This document shows positions 22,655 to 34,150 of a stretch of 64,000 nucleotides of DNA, one piece after another (the first letter of the stretch is position 1; the number at the start of each line of letters is the position of its first letter). The notes beneath the pieces were generated by a model, which was not told where the DNA came from, ran no database searches, and worked only from the letters and a program-made list of their open reading frames with translations. This DNA comes from Hymenopus coronatus. Taxonomy: Eukaryota; Arthropoda; Insecta; Mantodea; Hymenopodidae. The translations under genes were made by a program, and so were the position numbers. The stretch spans positions 8,982,501 through 9,046,500 of the forward strand of contig CM060887.1 of the NCBI GenBank assembly GCA_030762935.1, written 5' to 3'.

Positions 22655-23305
22655 ATGTGTTACATTCACATGATTTTCTCTACATCTCTGCAACAAATTA
22701 TTGTTAAAAAACTTATTGTTGAACTTGCCAGAAGTTGACGAATTGCCGTGTGTGAAAAGTTTAAATATTTGAAAATTAAAACCAAATACAAGGAGTATCT
22801 AAAAAATGGTCAATTACAGGGAAAAAACGTATATTTCTAAATTGGGTTTTTCAATGAGATCTACATATATTGGGAAGTAAGTTTTTATCTGCCTTTTACG
22901 GTTTACTAGTTATGCAAAATTACTCCAGAATAAAGAGGTTTTCAGGGGCTATTGTAAGAAAATTTAAGATATACATTTTATTTGTGTGTAAATATCTTTT
23001 ATATATGTGATTTTATTCACAATATTTACAGGCGTCTTTCAGAAAATAGAAACGTTCGAAATGTTTTACGTGTAAAGTGTAGTTGAGTGTGGGGGGGGGA
23101 TTTACCTCAAAATCTTCGTGTCGGCTCCTTGGAAGATACTTAAACACCAACTTGGGTATTTTCGCTTTTGAGCTACGCTGTCACACACACACACGGATCT
23201 TTTTTTTCTAATATTTTTTTACTCATAAATTTTTGTGTCGAATTTTTAAGTGGAATACAATAATTCCTCTATACACTATGTACATAATAAGCGTAGAGAA
23301 AGTAG
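22655..23305 (+). mobile_element. HLE copy with internal deletion
   Basis: TTATGTGTTACATTCACATG end and a hairpin at about 23268-23300. Roughly 200 bp of the distal half are missing near 22720. Confidence 0.8.
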
Positions 23306-23329
23306 AAAATGAAATTTCGAGGGTCATCC

Positions 23330-23975
23330 ATAAAGTGACAGACGATTTAGCATAACTAAATAATAACGAAAGTTATCATTTTATTTACAAAGTTACAGTA
23401 CCTTACTCTATTTCTCAACGTAATCGTCATTGCTATCAAGGTGTTTATTGTCACGTGGTACCGGGTTATCAATACAGATGTTATACTCTTTCACCGCTCA
23501 AGATCTGAGCCAGTTTGAGATGTTCATGGCTAGCAAATCTTTTCCATCCAAAAGGTCTAGTATGGTGTCCAAAGTGAAACACCGGTTTTTTCTTAATATT
23601 TTTATCAACATTTGTTTTCAACTCTTGTCTTTATCGTACACACTGATTCTTCCTTGATTACTCATAAATTATGCGCCATTTCCTCGCTGAAGACCCGTTC
23701 ATTGCATTATCAATATACACTTGCGTTATTTGCCTATAAAATTATATCGACCAAAAATGTTGGGCATTAAAAAACACGAATTAGTTCTTTGGCGGAAGAG
23801 AAATATAACATCGGTATTTAAAAATGGTACCATGTGACAATAAATGTCTTGACGGAATGGAGATTACGTTGAGAAATAGAGTAAGGTAGTGTAAGTTTGT
23901 AAATAAAGTTTTGTGTTGATAACTTTCGTTATTGTTTAGTAATGTCAAATCGTCTGTCACTTTCTGGATTGCCCT
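23330..23975 (-). mobile_element. MLE-B, most complete copy, fold-back mariner derivative
   Basis: Ends GGGTCATCCATAAAGTGACA and, inverted, GGGCAATCCAGAAAGTGACA. The left arm (about 23330-23470) and right arm (about 23815-23975) are inverted repeats covering the terminal repeat and the 3' end of a transposase gene. Between them the minus strand gives N-terminal transposase-like sequence. No catalytic domain is present. Confidence 0.8.
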
Positions 23976-23985
23976 GGTGGATAGA

Positions 23986-24050
23986 ATAATAAACATTTCT
24001 AAGAATAGTTTGTTATAGAATAAGTGGAGAAATTGCTGTGAATGTAACAC
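23986..24050 (-). mobile_element. HLE terminal fragment
   Basis: Only the TCTGATG end region: AATAGTTTGTTATAGAATAA, a degenerate GTGGAGAAATTG and AACACATACGATTT. Confidence 0.55.
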
Positions 24051-24143
24051 ATACGATTTAAAAAGTATTTTATTGTTCTATTTATACTGTGTCGCCGACA
24101 TTCCCCTTTCAAACACGAGTACTGTGTACTGCTGTCGTAGAGA

Positions 24144-24274
24144 TTTTTACTTTCTCTACACGTACTATGTACATGGTGGATAGAGAAATTATTGTATTGC
24201 ACCCAAAAATTCGATACCGAGATTTCACCGGAACTACAAGTTTTGGGACCTCCTGAATCCAAAAAAGGCATTTC

Positions 24275-24312
<38 letters not shown>

Positions 24313-24983
24313 TTTGGACAGCATAACTCAAAAACGAAAAGACTGTTAAATGACAAACTTAGTATTTAGGTTTAATATCTTCCAAGGATGTGACACAAAG
24401 ATTTCTAAGAAAATCCCCCACCAAAAACTACACTTTGCAAGGAATAACTATCGAGAATTTAGATCTTCTCAAAAATGGATCTAATTACTTTAATTAAAGT
24501 ATCGTATATTTAAGATATTTATGTACATATTGAATTTTCGGGGAATAGCCTCTGAGGACACTTTTATTTTGCGGAATTTCACATGACTGCTAAACTGTAA
24601 GAAGTAGACAAAACTTACTATACAAAAATCTCGTTAAAGCACACAATTTATGGTATATGCATTATTTTCCTGGAGTTGATCGTTTTTGAGATATATCTTG
24701 TTTTTAGTTTCAGCTTTGAAAAACTTACACTTTTCTCATGCAGGAATTTGTCAACTCCTGTCCATACAAACAAAGGAACATCAGTCACATAGCAACCAGC
24801 TTTTGGCTTTCACTTTAACCTATGGTACTCCCTTATTTCGCTTCTACTTACAATAAAGCAACAAATAAGACTATTTCTGTTAATGTTTTCTCGATTAGCA
24901 TGAGGTAAATAGAAGCATAAGGCTTTTAACATCAATTTGTTATAGAGATGTAGAGAAAGTCATGTGAATGCAACAACAGATTT
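24144..24983 (-). mobile_element. HLE copy, full length
   Basis: TTTTTACTTTCTCTACACGT to ATGCAACAACAGATTTA. GT run at about 24278-24311; the GTCCNTG segment before it is lost. Confidence 0.88.
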
Positions 24984-25216
24984 ATTTTTATGTTCTATAT
25001 TAGATCGCACCCACATTGATACTCTTATTCCTGTTCCAGACGCTTAGGCGGTTAGAAAAAGTTTGGGTTGAAAAATATCCCCCTCCCCAGCCGGAAATGG
25101 AACCTATAATTTAACACAGAGGGGAGGGATAAATGAAATTACACTGTCTCCATGGTCGAGTTGTCAGCGAGCTGACTTGTCAGTCGGAGATATCGGGTTT
25201 GATTCCCGGCTAGGGG
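24984..25216. other. Spacer containing a tRNA-like sequence
   Basis: 25148-25215 has an A-box-like ATGGTCGAGTTGTC and a strong B-box-like GGGTTTGATTCCCGGC, so it is probably the head of a SINE. No tail was identified because an HLE follows at 25217. The remainder is unique. Confidence 0.5.
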
Positions 25217-25900
25217 GAAGAATTCTTCGATGTGAAGATTTCACCGGAAATACATGCTTTAGCACCCCCTGATTCCAAAAAAAGTATTTTTAGAAACAGG
25301 TCTGTGTGTGTGTGTGTGTGTCCATGGACAGCATAGCTCAAAAACGAAAAGACCGTTCAATACCAAACTTGGTATTTAAGTTTGGTATCTTCCAAGGATG
25401 CGATACGAAGACTTTCAAGAAAATCGCCCACCCCTAACTACCCTTTACATGGAAAAATTTTAGAAAATTTTGTTTTTCTTAAAAATGGCTCTAACGATTT
25501 TGATTAAAATACCACATATTAAAGCCATTTCTATCACAAATAAAATGTATATCTTAAATTTTCTGGGAATAGCTTCTAACGACATGTTTATTCTAGATGA
25601 ATTTTGCTTAATTTGGCATAACTAGTAAACCTTAAGAGATCGACAAAAACTTACTTTACATAAAATGTAGATCTTGCTGAGATACACAAGATATGTCGTA
25701 TACATTTTTTCGTGGAGCTTACCGTTTCCGAGATATTTCTTGTTATTAGTTTCAATGGTGAAGTACTTATACTTTTCTCAAACGGAAGTGTCCGTTTTTC
25801 TTTAGTTCTACTCCTGGCCAAGCAAAGAAACGATTTGCAATGACAATCGCATAACGACAGCTTTTAAGGATTTGAGTATCACTTTAGCATAGTGCACTCT
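25217..25900 (-). mobile_element. HLE fragment without hairpin
   Basis: Begins at the GATTTCACCGGAAATACATG block and runs to the distal half, ending near AGCATAGTGCACTCTG. Confidence 0.8.
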
Positions 25901-26336
25901 GCAAAGCTTAACCATAGAGGTCTTCAGAGGCTATTCCCAGAAAATTCAAAATATAAGTTTGTGGTGTAAATAGCTTTAATGTACGGCATTGTAATCAAAA
26001 TCATTACAACCATTTCTGAGTAAAACAAAATTTTCAAACAATTTTCCATGTAAAGGGTAGTTTATGGTGGGGGGATTTTCCTGAAAATTTTCGTGTCGCA
26101 TCCTTGGAAGATACTAAAGATAGATACAAAGTTTGATTTTTAATGGTATTTTCGTTTTGAGCTATGGTGTTCACAGTTTCGCGCGCGCGCCCACATACAT
26201 ACGTGGACTTTTTTTACAAAAATGCTTTTATTGGAATCAGGGGATCTCAAAACGATAAAATCTCAATATTGAATTCTTGGGTGGAATACAATACCTTCTC
26301 TATACATTATGTACATAGTACGTGTAGAGAAAGTAA
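25901..26336 (+). mobile_element. HLE fragment, hairpin half, head to head with its neighbour
   Basis: Starts at GAGGTCTTCAGAGGCTATTC and ends in a full hairpin and AGTAAC. GC-rich CGCGCGCGCCC replaces the CA run at about 26180. With 25217-25900 it forms an inverted pair. Confidence 0.8.
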
Positions 26337-26340
26337 CAAA

Positions 26341-26847
26341 TGAAATTTCGAGGGACATCCAGACGTTTTGGCATAACTAAACAATAACGAAAGATATCAA
26401 CACAAAACTTTATTTACAAAGTTACACTACCTTACTCTATTTCTCAACGTAATCGTCATTGCTATCAAGGTATTTATTGTCACGTGGTACCGGTTTTACA
26501 ATGCAGATGTTATACTCTTCCACCACTAAAGATCTGAGCCAAGATGTCACTGCCACTTTGAGGTCTTCATGGCTGGGAAATCTTTTCCATCCAAAAAGTC
26601 ATGTACGGTGTCCAAAGTGAAATAACGGTTTTTCTGAATTCTTTTTATCAACATTTGCTTTCAATTCCTCCATAACGATTGATGGACTTCCCCCCTGCCT
26701 TTATCGTACACACTGGTTCATCCTTGATTACTCGTTAAACTATTTCCCAATTTCTCACTGAAGAATCTTGAATTGCATAATCACCATACACTCGCGTTAT
26801 TTGCCTATAAAATTCGATTGGCCGAGCATTTTGTGCATTCAAAAAAA
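26341..26847 (-). mobile_element. MLE-B copy, left part, interrupted by an HLE
   Basis: Inverted arm, then transposase-derived sequence as in 23330-23975. It is split at the A-run of GTGCATTCAAAAAA by HLE 26848-27723 and continues at 27724-27884. The joined flanks match the uninterrupted copy at 33060-33110. Confidence 0.8.
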
Positions 26848-27723
26848 TCTTATGTGTTACACTCACATGACTTTCTCTAGCTTTTCTACAAACTTCATAC
26901 ATAAGAGTCTTCTTCTTTCTGCACCTTGCTAATTGAGGTACTCATTAGCACAATGTTCTTATTATTTAGTTTCATATAAGTAGGAAGAAAATAAGGGAAT
27001 ACACTAGGCTAAACCAATAGTCAAATGTTTTAAAAGCTGTCGTTATGGGATTGTCATTACAAATCGCTTCTTTCCTTGGCCAGGAGTAAAACAAAAGAAA
27101 AACGGACACTCCCGTCTGAGAAAAGTACTTCACAACTGAAACTAAAAACAATGAATACCTCGAAAACTGTAACCTCCACGAGACAAATGTATATGACATA
27201 ATTTGTGATTTTAACAAGACCTAAATTTTTTGTATAGTAAGTTTTTGTCTATCTCTTACAGTTTACTAGTTATGCCAAATTAAGCAAAATTCATCCATGA
27301 TAAACAGGTCTTCAGAAGCTATTCCCAGAAAATTCAAGATATATATTTTATTTGTTAGGTAAATATCTTTAATATATGATATTTTAATCAAAATTGTTAG
27401 CCATTTCTGGGAAAATCAAAATTTTCAACAAAAAGTTCCATGTAAAGGGTAGTTTAGGGTGGGGGGATTTTTCTGAAAATCTTCATGTCGCATCCCTAGA
27501 AGATACTAAACTTAAATACCAAGTTTGGTATTTTAGCTACTTTTCCTTTTTGAGCTATTGTGTTCACAGACACACGGACTTTTTTCTGAAAATGCTTTTT
27601 TTGGATATAGGGGGTCCTAAAACATGTATTTCCGGTGAAATCTCGATATCGAATTTTTGGGTGGAATACAATACTTCTCTATCCCTATGTACATTGTACA
27701 TATGGGGCTAGAGAAAGTAAAAA
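26848..27723 (+). mobile_element. HLE copy, full length, variant hairpin
   Basis: TCTTATGTGTTACACTCACA end, inserted in MLE-B. The hairpin has a different centre, TATGTACA-T-TGTACATA (27686-27702), with GGGGCTAGAG opposite CTCTATCCC. The sequence is changed but the folding is kept. The CA run is reduced to CACACGG. Confidence 0.88.
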
Positions 27724-27884
27724 CGAATAAGTCCTTTAGTGGTAGAAAAGTATAACATCGATATTGAAAAACTGGTACCACGTGACAATAAATGTCTTGA
27801 CAGAATGGAGATTACGTTGAGAAATAGAGTAAGGTACTGTAACTTTGTAAATCAAGTTTTGTGTCGATAACTTTCGTAGAGGTA
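27724..27884 (-). mobile_element. MLE-B copy, right arm
   Basis: Completes 26341-26847: TGGTACCACGTGACAATAAA, GTTGAGAAATAG and GTGTCGATAACTTTCG. It is cut there by a LINE fragment. Confidence 0.75.
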
Positions 27885-28378
27885 AAGATTTTGGGCTTAC
27901 GAAAGGCGAAGAGAATAAATGGGAGCCGCTAAAAGTTAGACATATAAGACATAGGTTAGTCGCACTATTTAAAGCTTATACTGGTTTAAATGCAGGGGTG
28001 GACGTTAGAAAGAGGTTAGAAAACCCAGCATACTGCAGACGAAACGATCATTTGTATAAAATTAAGGGTAGAAGGTACAGAACCGATGTAGGAAAATTTC
28101 TTTTGTTAATAGAACCAATGAAGAATAGAATGAATTGTCTGTAGCAGCCTTTCAGGGCTGCCCTCTGACCTTAAAGAAGTTTAGGAATAATTTAAAGAGA
28201 ATAAATGTTAGTAAATATTGTGAAGTAATTAAGGATCTCAAAAACTGTATTAGTGTATATTATTATTATTAGTGTATATATTAGTAATGTATAGTATTAA
28301 TGTTGAGGCTGTTTATAAACATGCTGGTAATTGACATAAGTATTGCTATACTGAATAACAAGTAATTAGACATTTAAA
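27885..28378 (+). mobile_element. Non-LTR retrotransposon (LINE) 3' fragment
   Basis: Around 27920-28080 one frame reads WEPLKVRHIRHRL, ALFKAYTGLNAGVDVRKRLE and RRNDHLYKIKGRRYRTDVGKF. This is the pattern seen downstream of the reverse transcriptase core in Jockey/CR1-like LINEs. A frameshift follows GRRYRTDVGKF, and the frame resumes with an AAFQGCP-type segment. The 3' end is AT-rich with an ATT repeat near 28258-28272. Only the C-terminal part is present, so it cannot be active. Confidence 0.68.
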
Positions 28379-28381
28379 AAA

Positions 28382-29070
28382 TCTGATGTGTTCCATTCAC
28401 ATGACTTTCTCTATATCACTGCAACAAATTGTTCTATTTACTTCATTTAATGGAGCAAAAATTAGCAGAAATAGTCTTATTACTTGCTTCCTTGTTAGTA
28501 GAAGCGAAATAAGGGAGTACCATAGGTTAAAGTGATAGTCAAAAGCTGATTGCTATGTGACTGAAGTTCCTTTGTTTGTATGGACAAGAGTTCACAAAGT
28601 CCTGTATGAGAAAAGTATAACTCTTTATAGCTGAAAAAAACAAGGAATATCTCAAAAACAATCAACTCCACGGAAAAAAATGATATAACATAAATTGTGT
28701 GTTTTAAGGTGCTCTACATTTGTAGTTGGGTAATTTTATGTCCATCTCTTACGGTTTAGCAGTTATGCAAAATTCCGTAAAATTGATCAAGAATAAAGTA
28801 GTCTTCAGAGGCTATTCCCAGAAAATTCAAAATATACATTTTATATTTCATGTAAATATCTTTAATACACGATATGTTAATCAAAATCGTTAGAGCAATT
28901 TTTTAGAAAATCAAAATTTTTGAAAAAAAATCCATGTAAAGGGTAGTTTGGGGTCGGGGGATTTTTCTCAAAATCTTCGTGTCGCATTCCTGGAAGATAA
29001 TAAACTTAAATACCAAGTTTGGTATTTTACCGACTTTTGATTTTGAGCTATTGTGTTGACAGACACAGGG

Positions 29071-29101
<31 letters not shown>

Positions 29102-29270
29102 CACACACACGTGAGCGCGCATGCACTCGCACACATGGCATTTTTTCTGAAAATGCATTTTTTGGATAAAGTGGACCCTAAAACGTATTACATTTCCGTT
29201 GATCAAATGTTTTAGTGGAGTGCAATATCTTCTCTATATACTATGTACATAGTACGGGTAGAGAAAGTAA
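28382..29270 (+). mobile_element. HLE copy, full length
   Basis: TCTGATGTGTTCCATTCACA end at 28382. A compound CA/GCGCGC run lies at about 29073-29125. Hairpin present, ending AGAGAAAGTAA. Right flank is MLE-B. Confidence 0.88.
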
Positions 29271-29425
29271 CTACTACCACTTGACAATAAATGTCTTGAC
29301 AGAATGGAGATTACGTTGAGAAATAGAGTATGGTACTGTAATTCTATAAATAGAGTTTTTTGTTGATATCTTTGGTTATTATTTAGTTATACCAAATCGT
29401 CTGTCACTTTCTGGATTGCAATCGG
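29271..29425 (-). mobile_element. MLE-B right-arm fragment
   Basis: TACCACTTGACAATAAATG, GTTGAGAAATAGAG and the outer arm to CTGTCACTTTCTGGATTGC. The left side was replaced by the HLE. Confidence 0.75.
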
Positions 29426-30331
29426 AAATAATAATTAATTAATTGCTCCTTGGAGTTAGCCGCCAACTTCGAGTCATTTGGCTCTCCATATAAGACCAAT
29501 ACAGTAAGTACATCTGTTAGGACCTAATAGTAAATCACACTGCAGCTTCCTGAGAACAATCAAGGACCATAAAATTGCAATGGTGAGGAACGTAAATCAG
29601 AAACAGTTTGCCTTGGTTATAGAAACAGCCATGCAGGAAACAGTTAACGGTAATTATCCCAAAGAAATTACTCCTTACTAACATTTGTAATTTGTAACAG
29701 CTCGCCTAATTATTAGCATTACAAGAAATACTGTTAATTTAAACTGAGTGTTAATGTGCATTTCTATACGCTTTGTGATTATTCCTTTTTTCCCTCGTAT
29801 TGACATGAAGTAAAATTACGACTGTAAAATCAATTTACATTTGCTTAATTTGACTTTTTTGCTCACGTGTGAGTTAAGTATTATGGTACAGTTAAGTCGG
29901 TGAAATTTTACATAAAGAAGTCAACAAACCTGAAGTAATCGTCACCGTGAAGTTTCACCACTCCCTTCAACCCTATAAATTATAATTTACATAAACGATC
30001 ATCATGTCCCCCCCCCCCCCAGTCCTTGTTTATAGATCCCACGCCACTTGCATGCTTAATTTCTTTTTTGTTTTTATCTTCCTTAAAAGGAATGGGAAGG
30101 GAAGAAATAAAAACAAGCGAAGGTGGGAGTGCGTAAGTTCAGTGGAAATGTCCCCCCGAGGGGAGAATTTGAATAATCTTTATTATTAAGGACGTCCCGT
30201 GCATCAAAATGCGTCCCCGGCGGCGGCAAGGGGGGCGTATATCGGTAGCCTCCTGTCGCGGCCTTCTGTGTTTTGCGCAACGGTCGAGTGAGTGATGGAT
30301 TGATCGGTGGCCATGGCTGACAGACTAGTTG
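29426..30331. other. Unique region
   Basis: No gene or repeat family recognised. Contains a C tract at 30007-30018 and a GC-rich patch near 30200-30240. A 61-codon open frame at 30004-30189 has no recognisable features. Confidence 0.4.
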
Positions 30332-31112
30332 TACTTTCTCCATACGAACTATGTACATAGTGTATAGACAAGGTATTGCATTGCACCCAAAAATTCCATA
30401 CCGAGATTTCACCGGAAATACATGTTTTGAGACTCCCTGAATATAAAAACAAAATTTTTAGAAAAATGTCCGTGTGTCTATCTGTGTGCATGTGTGTGTG
30501 TGCCTGTGGGCAGCATAGCTCAAAAACTAAAAGACCGTCAAATAGCAAACTTGGCATTTAAGTTTTCCAAGGATACGACATGAGGATTTTCAAGAAAATC
30601 CCCCCACCCCAAACTACCCTTTACGTGGAAAAGATTTTGAAAATTTTTATTTTCTTAAAAATAGCTCTAACGATTTTGATTAAAATATCGTATATTAAAG
30701 ATGCCTACCTGAAAAATAAAATGTATATCTTGAATTTTCTGTGAATAACCACTGAAGACTACTTTATTCTGGATGAATTTTACGGAATTGTGCATAACTG
30801 CTAAACCGTAAGAGATGGAGAAAAACTTATTATATAGAAAATGTAGAGCACATTAAAACACACAATTTATGCTATATACATTTTTTTCGTGGAGTTGATC
30901 GTTTTTAAGATATTCCTTGTTTTTGGTTTCAGCTTTGAAAAACATACATTTGTCAACTTGTGTTGGAACTTCAGTCACATAGCAACCAGCTTTTGACTAT
31001 CACTTTAACTTATGATAGTCCTTCATTTCACTTCTACTTACAAGGAAGCAAGTAATAAGACTATTTCTGCTATTTTTTTCTCAATTAGCCCGAAGTAAAC
31101 AGAAGCATAAGC
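30332..31112 (-). mobile_element. HLE copy, truncated at the TCTGATG end
   Basis: Starts GTACTTTCTCCATACGAACT and ends at AGAAGCATAAGCTTTT, missing the last 60 bp or so. Confidence 0.85.
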
Positions 31113-31206
31113 TTTTCTCTGATCTGAGTCAGGGTCTGTTTTATAAGGGCAAGGATCATCACGAGCTTGAATACGATTCATAGATAGTATGGATTGAGGC
31201 ACCTTT

Positions 31207-31282
31207 TAAGAGATGACCATCCAGAAAGTAACCAAAGATTTGACATAACCAAACAATAACGAAAGATATCAACACAAAACTC
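31207..31282 (-). mobile_element. MLE-B left-arm fragment
   Basis: GACCATCCAGAAAGTAACCA through AATAACGAAAGATATCAACA; stops at the LINE tail. Confidence 0.65.
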
Positions 31283-31608
31283 CAATCAGTCAATCAATCT
31301 ACTGTGTGAAAGGATGTACATTGCATAGACAGTGTCAATTACATAAAAAGGAAAGTAATACAATTTAAAACAACAATACCCACAGCCAGGAAGTACTAAC
31401 AATTAGTGCTTTAAAATATTCATTAAGATCACATAGACATAGATCTAATAAAAGTCTCTTAACTGATATTTTAAAGTTTTTAATACGATGTGGCAGATCA
31501 TTGTACAATTTTACACCAAGGTCTTTAAAACTGTTTTTAGCTGTTACATCTCTGCATAAGTTAATCTTTAATTGTAGATTACTTCTGGTGCCATATTCAT
31601 GAGTAGCA
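31283..31608 (-). mobile_element. LINE reverse transcriptase C-terminus and 3' tail (second LINE)
   Basis: Minus strand from 31608: HEYGTRSNLQLKINLCRDV, then FKDLGVKLYNDLPHRIK and SVKRLLLDLCLCDLNEYFK. This is the typical end of a CR1/Jockey-type LINE reverse transcriptase. The 3' end finishes in TGATTGATTGACTGATTG, a short tail repeat. Its upstream part lies at 32490-32711 beyond an HLE. Confidence 0.75.
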
Positions 31609-32488
31609 TTTCTCTATACGTACTATGTACATAGTGTATAGAGGAAGTATTGTATTCCACCCAAAAATTCGATACCAAGATTTCACCGGAAATACTGTTT
31701 TAGGACCCCCTGAATAAAAAAAAACATTTTCAGAAAAAGGTCCCTGTGTGTGTGTGTCTGTGGACAGCATAACTCAAAAACGAATAGACCGTTAAATACT
31801 AAACTTGGTATTTATTTTTTGTATCTTCCAAGGATGTGACACGAAGATTTTCAAGAAAATTCCCCCACCCGCAACTACCCTTTACATGGAAAAATGTTCG
31901 AAAATTTTGATTTTCTAAAAAGTGACTCTAACGATTTTGATTAAAATCCCGTATATTAAAGATACTCGCATACCAAATAAACTGTATATATTTAATTTTC
32001 TGGGAATAGACTCTGAAGATCCCTTTATTCTGGATGAATTTTGCTAAATTTTGCTAAACTGCTAAACGGTAAGTGATAGAAAAAAACTTACTGCACATAA
32101 AATGTAGATATGATCAAAACACACATTTATGTCCTTTGCATTATTGTTGTGGAGGTAACCGTTTCCGAGATATTCCTTGTTTTTGGTTTCACTTGTGAGT
32201 ACTTATACTTTTCTGGGACAGAAAGTGTCAGTTGTTCTTTTGATCTACTCCTAGACAAGCAAAGAAGCGATTTGCAATGACAATCGAATGACAGCTTTTA
32301 AAACATTTGACTGTCAGTTTAACATAGTGTATTCCCTTGTTTGCTTTCTACTTATAAGGAACTAAGTAATAAGAACATTCTGCTAATGATCATATCATTA
32401 GGAACGTGCAGAAAGAAGAATATTCTAATGTGAGAAGTTTGTAGAAGAGCTAGAGAAAGTCATGTGAGTGTAACACATCAAATTTTTT
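31609..32488 (-). mobile_element. HLE copy inserted in a LINE
   Basis: From TTTCTCTATACGTACTATG to AACACATCAAATTTTTT. It splits the LINE coding sequence, so both of its borders are defined by comparison with the LINE frame. Confidence 0.88.
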
Positions 32489-32489
32489 A

Positions 32490-32711
32490 ATAAAACAAAC
32501 ATTTACTAGCATGTAAGGAAACATCTGTAAGAATTTTCAACTTCCCAAATAACAGCCTGCAATGAGCTCTACTATCTACATTGTATATTAATCTTACTGC
32601 CTTTTTTTTGTAATTTCAAAAGTATTTTCACACTCGGGCCATTTCCACATACTAATATTGCATATGTCAAGTGAGATGAATATTTGAGTAATAAACAGTT
32701 TTTAGAACATT
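32490..32711 (-). mobile_element. LINE reverse transcriptase fragment, upstream part
   Basis: On the minus strand, with one frameshift at the A-run near 32610: TYAILVCGNGPECENTFEIT then KKAVRLIYNVDSRAHCRLLF and GKLKILTDVSLHASKCLFY. It corresponds to the segment just before 31608 in LINE reverse transcriptases. MLE-B begins at about 32712. Confidence 0.75.
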
Positions 32712-33201
32712 TACAAAATTACATTACCTTACTTTATTTCTCAACGTAATCTCTATTACCATCAAGGTATTTATTGTCACGTGGTACCGCTGATTCAATG
32801 TAGATGTTATACTCTTCCACCGCTAAAGATCTGAACCAAAATATTGAGCATTTCACCGGTTGCGAAATTTTTTCGACCCAAAAAGTCATGTATGAGACCA
32901 AAAATAAAATATGGATTTTCTGAATTCTTTTATCAACATTTGCTTTCAATTCCTTCATAACGATTGATAAACTTCCACTCCGGTCTTTATGGTACACACT
33001 GGTTCATCCTCACTGAAGACTCGTTCTTTGCTTTATCACTATACACTTGCCTATAAAATTAGATTGCACGAACATTTTGTGCATCCAAAAAACTAATAAG
33101 TTTTTGGCGGTAGAAAAGTAAATCTCCGGTATTGAAAAACTGATATTTAAATATCCTGATCGAATGGAGAATACGTTGAGAAATAGAGTATTTTACTATA
33201 A
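32712..33201 (-). mobile_element. MLE-B copy, left part
   Basis: Minus-strand frame 32997-32734 carries SIVMKELKANVDKRIQK (N-terminal transposase region) and then EYNIYIESAVPRDNK with the terminal DYVEK. About 180 central residues of a normal mariner transposase, including all catalytic residues, are missing. The HLE 33202-34063 separates it from its outer right arm. Confidence 0.78.
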
Positions 33202-34063
33202 TTTTTACTTTCTCTATACGCACTATGTACATAGTGTATAGAGAATGTATTGCACTCCACCAAAAATTTCGATACTGAGATTTCACCGGAAATACATGTT
33301 TTAGGGTCCCCCGTATCCAAAAAAGTATTTTCAGAAAAAGGTCCGTGTATGTGTGTCCGTGAACACGATAACTCAAAAACGAAAAGTCAGTAAAATACCA
33401 AACTTGGTATTTGAGTTTCATATCTTCCAGGGATGCGACACGAAGATTTTGAGAAAAATCCCCCCACCCCAAACTACCCTTTACATGGAACTTTTTTCGA
33501 AAATTTTGATTTTCTTAAAAATGGCTCTAAAGATTTTGATTAAAATACCGTATATTAATGATATTTAACTAACAAATAAAATGTATATGTTGAATTTTCT
33601 GGGAATAGCCTCTGGTCTACTTTATTCTGAGTGAATTTTACGGAATTTTGCATAAGTGCTAAACCATAAAAGAGAAACAAAACTTACCACCCAAAACATG
33701 TAGAGCACATTAAAACACAATTTATGTTGTATATATATTTTTCTCGTGGAGTTGATTGTTTTTTTAGACATTCCTTGTTTTTGGTTTGGCAATAAAAACT
33801 TATATTCTTCTCATACAGGACTTTGTGAACTCGTGTCCATACAAACAAAGGACCTTCAGTCACATAGCAACCAGCTTTTGACTATCACTTTAACCTTTGG
33901 TACTCCCTTATTTCGCTTCTACTTACAAGGAAGCAAGAAATAAGATTATTTCTGCTAATTTTTTCTCGATTAGCAGGAAGTAAATAGAAGCATAAGCTTT
34001 TTAAAAATAATTTATTGCAGAGATGTAGAGAAAGTCTTGTGAATGGAATACATCAGATTTTTT
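33202..34063 (-). mobile_element. HLE copy, full length, inserted in MLE-B
   Basis: TTTTTACTTTCTCTATACGC to ATACATCAGATTTTTT. It occupies the same base position of MLE-B as the HLE at 8656. Confidence 0.9.
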
Positions 34064-34150
34064 AAATAAAGTTTTGTGTTGATAACCTTCGTTATTATCT
34101 AGTAATGCCAAATCATCTATCACTTTCTGAATGGTTCTCGTAATATCCAA
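34064..34150 (-). mobile_element. MLE-B copy, outer right arm
   Basis: TAAATAAAGTTTTGTGTTGA through CTATCACTTTCTGAATGG; continues 32712-33201. Confidence 0.8.
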
